Source of the DNA: an uncultured Ruminococcus sp. | GTDB taxonomy: Bacteria > Bacillota_A > Clostridia > Oscillospirales > Ruminococcaceae | Direction of reading: 5' to 3' | Assembly (NCBI GenBank): GCA_946629405.1 | Contig: CAMOXW010000024.1 | Coordinates: 1 to 38,553, forward strand | Length of the DNA: 38,553 nt | Shown here: piece after piece, positions 34,448 to 38,553 of the stretch | How the letters are laid out: each line of letters starts with the position of its first letter | How positions within the stretch are numbered: position 1 is the stretch's first letter | Position numbers and translations under genes: made by a program | Notes under the pieces: model-generated | What the model saw: only the letters and a program-made list of their open reading frames with translations | What the model was told of the DNA's origin: nothing | Database searches by the model: none

Positions 34448-35614
34448 ATGTTTCATTATATAAATGATATTGCTGAAAATGCTGTTTTTGCCGGTCAGTC
34501 TGTCGGAGCCTCGTGCCTTGTGTTCAGAGACGGTTGCGAGCTCTACAGCGGCTGCTTCGGCTTTGCCGACCGTGAGAAAAAAATACCTATGTCACGCGAT
34601 ACGATATGCAGACTTTTTTCCCTCTCGAAGCCTGTTACCGCTGCCGCTGCGATGATACTCTCAGACCGGGGACTCCTTTCCCCTGACGACCCTGTTTCAA
34701 GGTATTTTCCGGAGTATTCCAAGCTGCGCTACATCGACAGTAAGGGGCATATCGTCCCCTTTGAGGGCGAACTCAGAGTCTCTCACCTTCTGACTATGAC
34801 ATCAGGTATTCCCTACGCTAACAACGGCAATCCTTCAGTCGAGGCTGCCGCCAGGCTTTTCGATAAAATCATCGAGGGGCAGAGCTCCGGCTGTGAGCTT
34901 ACAACAGAAGAATTTACCCGCCGCGCCGCGGATATTCCTCTCTCGTTCGAGCCGGGAAAAAAATGGGACTACGGTATATCTGCCGACATTCTCGGCGGCA
35001 TCATCGAGAAGATAGCAGGTATGAGGTACAGCGATTTCCTCCGGGAAAATATTTTCGCTCCTCTTGGTATGAACGACACCGGATTCTTTATTCCGCCTGA
35101 AAAGACTGACCGCTTTGCCGCACTCTATTCATGGTCTGACAAAGGACTTGTACGGGATAACAGCAGATACCTCGGGCTGACCGACTATCTTGTTCCTCCC
35201 GCATTTGAGTCTGGCGGCGCCGGACTTGTTTCAACTATCAGCGATTATTCAAAATTTGCGCGTATGCTTGCAGGCTCAGGTGAGTATGAAGGTAAACGTA
35301 TCATCAGCGAGAAAGCTTTCCGGTATATGACCTCACCCCTGCTTACCCCGCAGCAGCGAGCCTGCCTCTGGGAAAGGCTTTCCGGCTATGATTATGGCTG
35401 TTTCATGCGTGTTATGACCGATGTTGATGCTTCTCGGATCAAGACCTGCAACGGCGAATTCGGCTGGGACGGCTGGGTCGGGACTTACTTCTGCGCTGAC
35501 GCTGAGAACCATATCGCTGTTCTGTATTTCACTCAGGTATGCGGCGCCGGTACTACTGCACAGGCGGCTGAAATAAGCTACCTTGTATACGGAAAGCTCC
35601 TGAGAAACGAATAG
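34448..35614 (+). CDS. Serine beta-lactamase-like hydrolase (S12/EstB type)
   Basis: A 388-residue serine hydrolase of the beta-lactamase family (PF00144). The nucleophile motif SxxK is S58-L-S-K61 in RLFSLSKPVT. The tyrosine motif is Y175 in WDYGISADILGG, as in EstB-type esterases rather than the YxN of class C enzymes. The HLLTMTSG block is typical. No signal peptide is visible, so it is probably cytoplasmic and more likely an esterase or amidase than an antibiotic resistance enzyme. CGGAGG precedes the ATG. Confidence 0.88.
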   Translation: MFHYINDIAENAVFAGQSVGASCLVFRDGCELYSGCFGFADREKKIPMSRDTICRLFSLSKPVTAAAAMILSDRGLLSPDDPVSRYFPEYSKLRYIDSKGHIVPFEGELRVSHLLTMTSGIPYANNGNPSVEAAARLFDKIIEGQSSGCELTTEEFTRRAADIPLSFEPGKKWDYGISADILGGIIEKIAGMRYSDFLRENIFAPLGMNDTGFFIPPEKTDRFAALYSWSDKGLVRDNSRYLGLTDYLVPPAFESGGAGLVSTISDYSKFARMLAGSGEYEGKRIISEKAFRYMTSPLLTPQQRACLWERLSGYDYGCFMRVMTDVDASRIKTCNGEFGWDGWVGTYFCADAENHIAVLYFTQVCGAGTTAQAAEISYLVYGKLLRNE

Positions 35615-35684
35615 AACAAAAAACTTCCCTTTGACATAATATGTAATGAGGATATCCCTCAATCCTAATGAAAGGAAATTTATT

Positions 35685-36422
35685 ATGCCAAAGGTTTTTT
35701 TGAGCCCCTCTACTCAGGAATGGAACGAGTACGCTACCAACGGCAACGAGGAACTGTATATGAATCTGCTCGCCGACCGGATGGAGCCCTATCTGCGCTC
35801 AAGCGGGATAACCTTCGTCCGCAATGACCCTTCCAGGAATTTCGCAGGTGCTATCCAGGACTCAAATTCTGCTTACTATGACGTTCACCTCGCGCTCCAT
35901 TCCAATGCAGCTCCGGAAAGCCTCTCCGGAAGGCTGAGAGGAATTGACATATACTTTGCACCGAAAAGCGGCAGCAGCGAGAAGCTTGCCAACATAATCG
36001 CAAACAATCTCAAAAGCATCTACCCTCTGCCGGATAAAGTCAGAGCTGTGCCGACCTATACTCTCGGTGAGGTGCTGAACACGAAGGCTGTTGCTGTCCT
36101 CTGTGAGCTTGGCTACCACGATAATTACGCTGACGAGGCATGGATAAAAAACAACCTCGAAAATATCGCAAAGAATATCACACGCTCGCTTTGCGACTAT
36201 TTTGGTATTCCCTTTGTTCCTGCCGGGGCGGTCATGTGGGGAACTGTCGTAACTGACGGCAGTGGTCTGAATATCCGCAGCTATCCGTCAATGTCCGGAC
36301 AAATAATCGGCTCAGTCCCAAACAGTGCAAGAGTTATGATTAACGGTAAGACAGGAAACTGGTACGTTGTAAGCTACAACGGTATCACAGGCTATTCGAG
36401 CAGCGATTTCATTACCGTATAA
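35685..36422 (+). CDS. N-acetylmuramoyl-L-alanine amidase-like protein with SH3 domain
   Basis: A 245-residue protein: an amidase_3-like domain (about 3-175) and a C-terminal bacterial SH3 domain (about 185-245, SGLNIRSYPS). H72 in LALHSNAA and E141 in LCELGYHDN match two conserved active-site positions, and E22/E23 may be the next zinc ligand. The usual first zinc histidine (DPGHG) is replaced by LSPSTQEW; I recall this variant in clostridial homologues, so activity may persist. There is no signal peptide. AAAGGAAA precedes ATG 35685; the frame is open further up without a site. A TTGACA at 35631-35636 may be a -35 but lacks a good -10. Confidence 0.85.
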   Translation: MPKVFLSPSTQEWNEYATNGNEELYMNLLADRMEPYLRSSGITFVRNDPSRNFAGAIQDSNSAYYDVHLALHSNAAPESLSGRLRGIDIYFAPKSGSSEKLANIIANNLKSIYPLPDKVRAVPTYTLGEVLNTKAVAVLCELGYHDNYADEAWIKNNLENIAKNITRSLCDYFGIPFVPAGAVMWGTVVTDGSGLNIRSYPSMSGQIIGSVPNSARVMINGKTGNWYVVSYNGITGYSSSDFITV

Positions 36423-36425
36423 ACG

Positions 36426-36456
36426 AAAAGTCCGGAAGAGATTCCGGACTTTTTTT
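36426..36456. terminator. Bidirectional terminator between the amidase and PBP5-like genes
   Basis: AAAAGTCCGGAA (36426-36437) pairs perfectly with TTCCGGACTTTT (36442-36453), 4-nt loop, with T-runs on both strands. It closes both convergent genes. Confidence 0.92.
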
Positions 36457-37919
36457 CATTCCTCAGGCTTGCTGCCAGAGCTGCTGTTTTTCTTCTTTTT
36501 CTTCTTATCGACCTTAGGTACAGCATAGATGGGCTTCAAGGGCTTCTTGCGGCTCTTGAAAACTACCATAGCATAAATGCAGATGAGTATATAGACAAGG
36601 CTGAGTATAACTGATATCTTGATAGCAGTCCTGAACCATGCCGACTTGTGGAAGCGCTTGGCTGCCTCAAGATTGTACTTAGTCTTTGAACGTTCAACAT
36701 TGTCACGCGCAACAAGTTCTACTACCGCAATCTCCTCGCCGGAATAAACCACGGTTACCTTTCCGAGAACATCCCCCGACTTTATCGGAGCATTGAAGTA
36801 TTCTCTGTCCCATGTAGGATATGTCCTCAGGAGCTCCTTTACATCGACCTCGTCGCACCAGAGCATCTCGACCTCCTCCTTGGGAACGGCTGTGATATAG
36901 CTATTGTCGCTGCTCGAGGCAAGCTTTACTTTTCTCTCGCCCATTTCAGTTGTTGCAGCAAGAATGACCTGCTTTGAAAAATGTTCAAATGCCCAGTCAA
37001 GAAGATGCGTAGCATCGGAAATGTGACAGAATTTAGCCTCACCGTCCTCGTCCTTGAACGGTGCCTTCATCAGGACTACAAGATAATTATAGCCGTTCTT
37101 GCTCGCCATTGTCACAATGTTCCTTCCGGCAGCTTCAAGCTTTGCGGTCTTTATGCCCTTTGCGCCCATGTAATAGTAGATATTGTCAGTTGGATCCATC
37201 ATAACGTTTGAGTGCGTCCATACCCATGTTTCCTGCTTAGGATGATTTACAGGATTGGGTACGACCGGTGTGTAGGACTGAGTGGTAGCTATCTCACGGA
37301 AAAGCGGCACGGTCAGCGCATACTGCGTGAGTATTGCCATGTCGCGGGCTGTAGTATACTGTGCGGCGTCATACATTCCGTGAGCATTGGTGAATACCGT
37401 GGAATCCATTCCGATTGACTTTGCCTTCTCGTTCATTTTCTCAACGAAAGCTGCAGTAGGAGCTCCTGACGCACTGCCTCCCGCAATGATCTGCTTTCCG
37501 ACATGGTTTGCAAGTGTCTCGGATGCTTCAACAGACGAGGTAAGCATCATACAGTAAAGAAGATCCGTGACCGAAAGAACGTCATTGTCCTGAAGCTCTA
37601 CCATAGGAAGATCCTCAAGCTCGTCAAGCTCATCATAAATGTGACTGTAAACATCAGGATCAAGAGTTATCTCCTCACTCAGGTTCTGACAGTTCTCAAG
37701 AACTATAACAGCTGTCATGATGTTTACGAGCGGTCCCGGACACTGGAGAGAATCAGCGTTTTTCTCGCTTATTATCTCATTTGTGTCAAGGCTCATGAGA
37801 ACGGCAGCTTCACTGTAGAGCTGCTCCTTGTACTCAAAATTGACCGCACCTGCGTCCTGGATGCAGATGAACGGCAGCAGCATTACTATCGAAGCTGCGA
37901 TCGCTAATAATCTTTTCAT
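36456..37919 (-). CDS. DacA/PBP5-like membrane protein with degenerate active site
   Basis: A 487-residue homologue of D-alanyl-D-alanine carboxypeptidases. Signal peptide about 1-25, a peptidase S11 domain (about 30-300), a PBP5 C-terminal beta domain (about 315-420), a transmembrane helix at about 433-452, and a cytoplasmic Lys-rich tail. All three penicillin-binding motifs are altered: SxxK reads P63-L-V-N66 in GPLVNIMTA, SxN reads S128-S-V130, and KTG reads K257-T-A259. The fold around them is preserved (IMTA, AAGRNIV). It should therefore not hydrolyse peptides or bind penicillin covalently. A promoter and AAGGAGAG site precede the ATG. A regulatory or scaffold role at the wall is inference. 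Confidence 0.9.
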   Translation of the reverse strand: MKRLLAIAASIVMLLPFICIQDAGAVNFEYKEQLYSEAAVLMSLDTNEIISEKNADSLQCPGPLVNIMTAVIVLENCQNLSEEITLDPDVYSHIYDELDELEDLPMVELQDNDVLSVTDLLYCMMLTSSVEASETLANHVGKQIIAGGSASGAPTAAFVEKMNEKAKSIGMDSTVFTNAHGMYDAAQYTTARDMAILTQYALTVPLFREIATTQSYTPVVPNPVNHPKQETWVWTHSNVMMDPTDNIYYYMGAKGIKTAKLEAAGRNIVTMASKNGYNYLVVLMKAPFKDEDGEAKFCHISDATHLLDWAFEHFSKQVILAATTEMGERKVKLASSSDNSYITAVPKEEVEMLWCDEVDVKELLRTYPTWDREYFNAPIKSGDVLGKVTVVYSGEEIAVVELVARDNVERSKTKYNLEAAKRFHKSAWFRTAIKISVILSLVYILICIYAMVVFKSRKKPLKPIYAVPKVDKKKKKKNSSSGSKPEE

Positions 37920-37974
37920 AATCTCTCCTTTATACTACGCGCTGCGGCAGTATGATCGAATTGCATACAAATAT

Positions 37975-38003
37975 ATTATAACAGATTTCTTTCTGTTTTT
38001 AAA
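37975..38003 (-). promoter_or_regulatory. Promoter of the PBP5-like gene
   Basis: Minus strand TTTAAA (37998-38003), 17-nt spacer, TATAAT (37975-37980); good -10, moderate -35. Confidence 0.6.
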
Positions 38004-38030
38004 GCCTTTTTGAAAAATTTTTTCTGCCTC

Positions 38031-38059
38031 TTTACCTTTTTGTATAAATGTGGTACAAT
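38031..38059 (+). promoter_or_regulatory. Promoter of the last metallophosphoesterase
   Basis: TTTACC (38031-38036), 17-nt spacer, TACAAT (38054-38059), with TGG before the -10 (extended -10). Confidence 0.65.
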
Positions 38060-38096
38060 AGAATTAAGAACAAATATAAATATGGAGGTTTTTACT

Positions 38097-38553
38097 TTGA
38101 TATACGTCACAGGAGACACTCACGGAGATATTAACAGGTTCAAGGCAGCAGAAATGAAGAAGCTGAAATGCGGCGATACTCTCATCATCTGCGGAGATTT
38201 CGGATTTCTCTGGGACGGCTCAAAAAAAGAAAAGGCTGTCCTGAAAAAACTTGCTGCTAAAAATTATACTATTGCATTTGTGGACGGCTGTCATGAGAAT
38301 TTCGATCTTCTCGAGGCTCTGCCGGTCACTGACTGGAACGGTGGAAAGGTGCATATGCTCGCGGATAATATCATACATCTCATGCGCGGTCAGATCTACA
38401 CTATAGAGGGAAAAAGGATCTTCGCATTCGGCGGCGGTCACAGTCAGGACTTTGAATTCCGCGGCGACGGCGAGATGTGGTGGCAGAGAGAGCAGCCCTC
38501 CCACGATGAGATCAGGGGGGCTATAAGTGTTCTTGCAGAAAACGCTAACGAGG
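38097..38553 (+). CDS. Metallophosphoesterase, 5' part
   Basis: The gene runs off the window after 152 codons. TTG at 38097 is the start, 8 nt after GGAGG (38084-38088), giving MIYVTGDTHGDI. Metal motifs seen are GDTHGD, ICGDFGFLW (GDxx), and VDGCHENFD, where the usual GNHD is replaced by GCHEN. AFGGGHSQD follows. It is a calcineurin-like phosphoesterase different from the one at 7963-8661; the substrate is unknown. Confidence 0.88.
   Translation, partial: MIYVTGDTHGDINRFKAAEMKKLKCGDTLIICGDFGFLWDGSKKEKAVLKKLAAKNYTIAFVDGCHENFDLLEALPVTDWNGGKVHMLADNIIHLMRGQIYTIEGKRIFAFGGGHSQDFEFRGDGEMWWQREQPSHDEIRGAISVLAENANE

Noticed and set aside
34448..35614. Antibiotic-resistance beta-lactamase
   Set aside because: No signal peptide, and the EstB-like tyrosine motif points to an esterase-type member of the family.

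Overview
The window is ordinary chromosomal DNA of a low-to-mid GC Gram-positive anaerobe, most probably a Ruminococcus-like member of the Oscillospiraceae. This rests on the gene families: AddAB instead of RecBCD, a tandem GH25 lysozyme with a Thr-rich linker, a Cys/Gly-rich clostridial microprotein, a YmfI-type reductase and an rplS-rbgA-rnhB cluster. Promoters are of the sigma-A type (TTGACT-17-TATAAT variants) and Shine-Dalgarno sites are strong. I see no rRNA, tRNA, CRISPR array, insertion sequence, prophage or plasmid module. Species identity is inference.

Layout. 1-1.8 kb (+): 3' end of an ABC sugar-binding protein, then a PflX-like radical SAM protein. 1.8-7.9 kb (mostly -): a proteostasis block with a ClpC/ClpA-like ATPase lacking the UVR linker, ClpX, ClpP and trigger factor. 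A 47-residue Cys-rich membrane microprotein lies on the opposite strand between clpC and clpX. 8-14.1 kb (-): a housekeeping run read in the order rplS, lepB, lepB, rbgA, rnhB, yraN, thrC, metallophosphoesterase, with an rplS promoter, a long leader and a terminator after rplS. 14.2-17.6 kb (-): DUF896, cytidine deaminase, a TIGR03960-type radical SAM protein, its DUF2344 partner and a methyltransferase pseudogene that has lost its whole catalytic middle.

17.7-21.1 kb (+): a YmfI/FabG-like reductase, an LtaS-like sulfatase-fold membrane protein and an FlK-like thioesterase. 21.1-23.5 kb: divergent SAM methyltransferase (-) and HtrA-type protease (+). 23.5-30.5 kb (-): addB-addA recombination nuclease, overlapping by one base. 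30.6-38.5 kb: an envelope-flavoured stretch with the tandem GH25 lysozyme (-), an RluA pseudouridine synthase (+), prephenate dehydrogenase (-), a serine beta-lactamase-like hydrolase (+), an amidase-SH3 protein (+), a membrane-anchored DacA/PBP5 homologue whose three catalytic motifs are all destroyed (-), and the start of a metallophosphoesterase (+).

The points most worth a second look are the catalytically dead PBP5-like protein (36456-37919), the internally deleted methyltransferase (14181-14438), the Cys-rich microprotein (4356-4499), the ClpC without UVR, and several 5' leaders or intra-operon terminators (rplS, tig/clpP, the LtaS-like gene, GH25/addB). I did not find a convincing wholly new multi-gene system.
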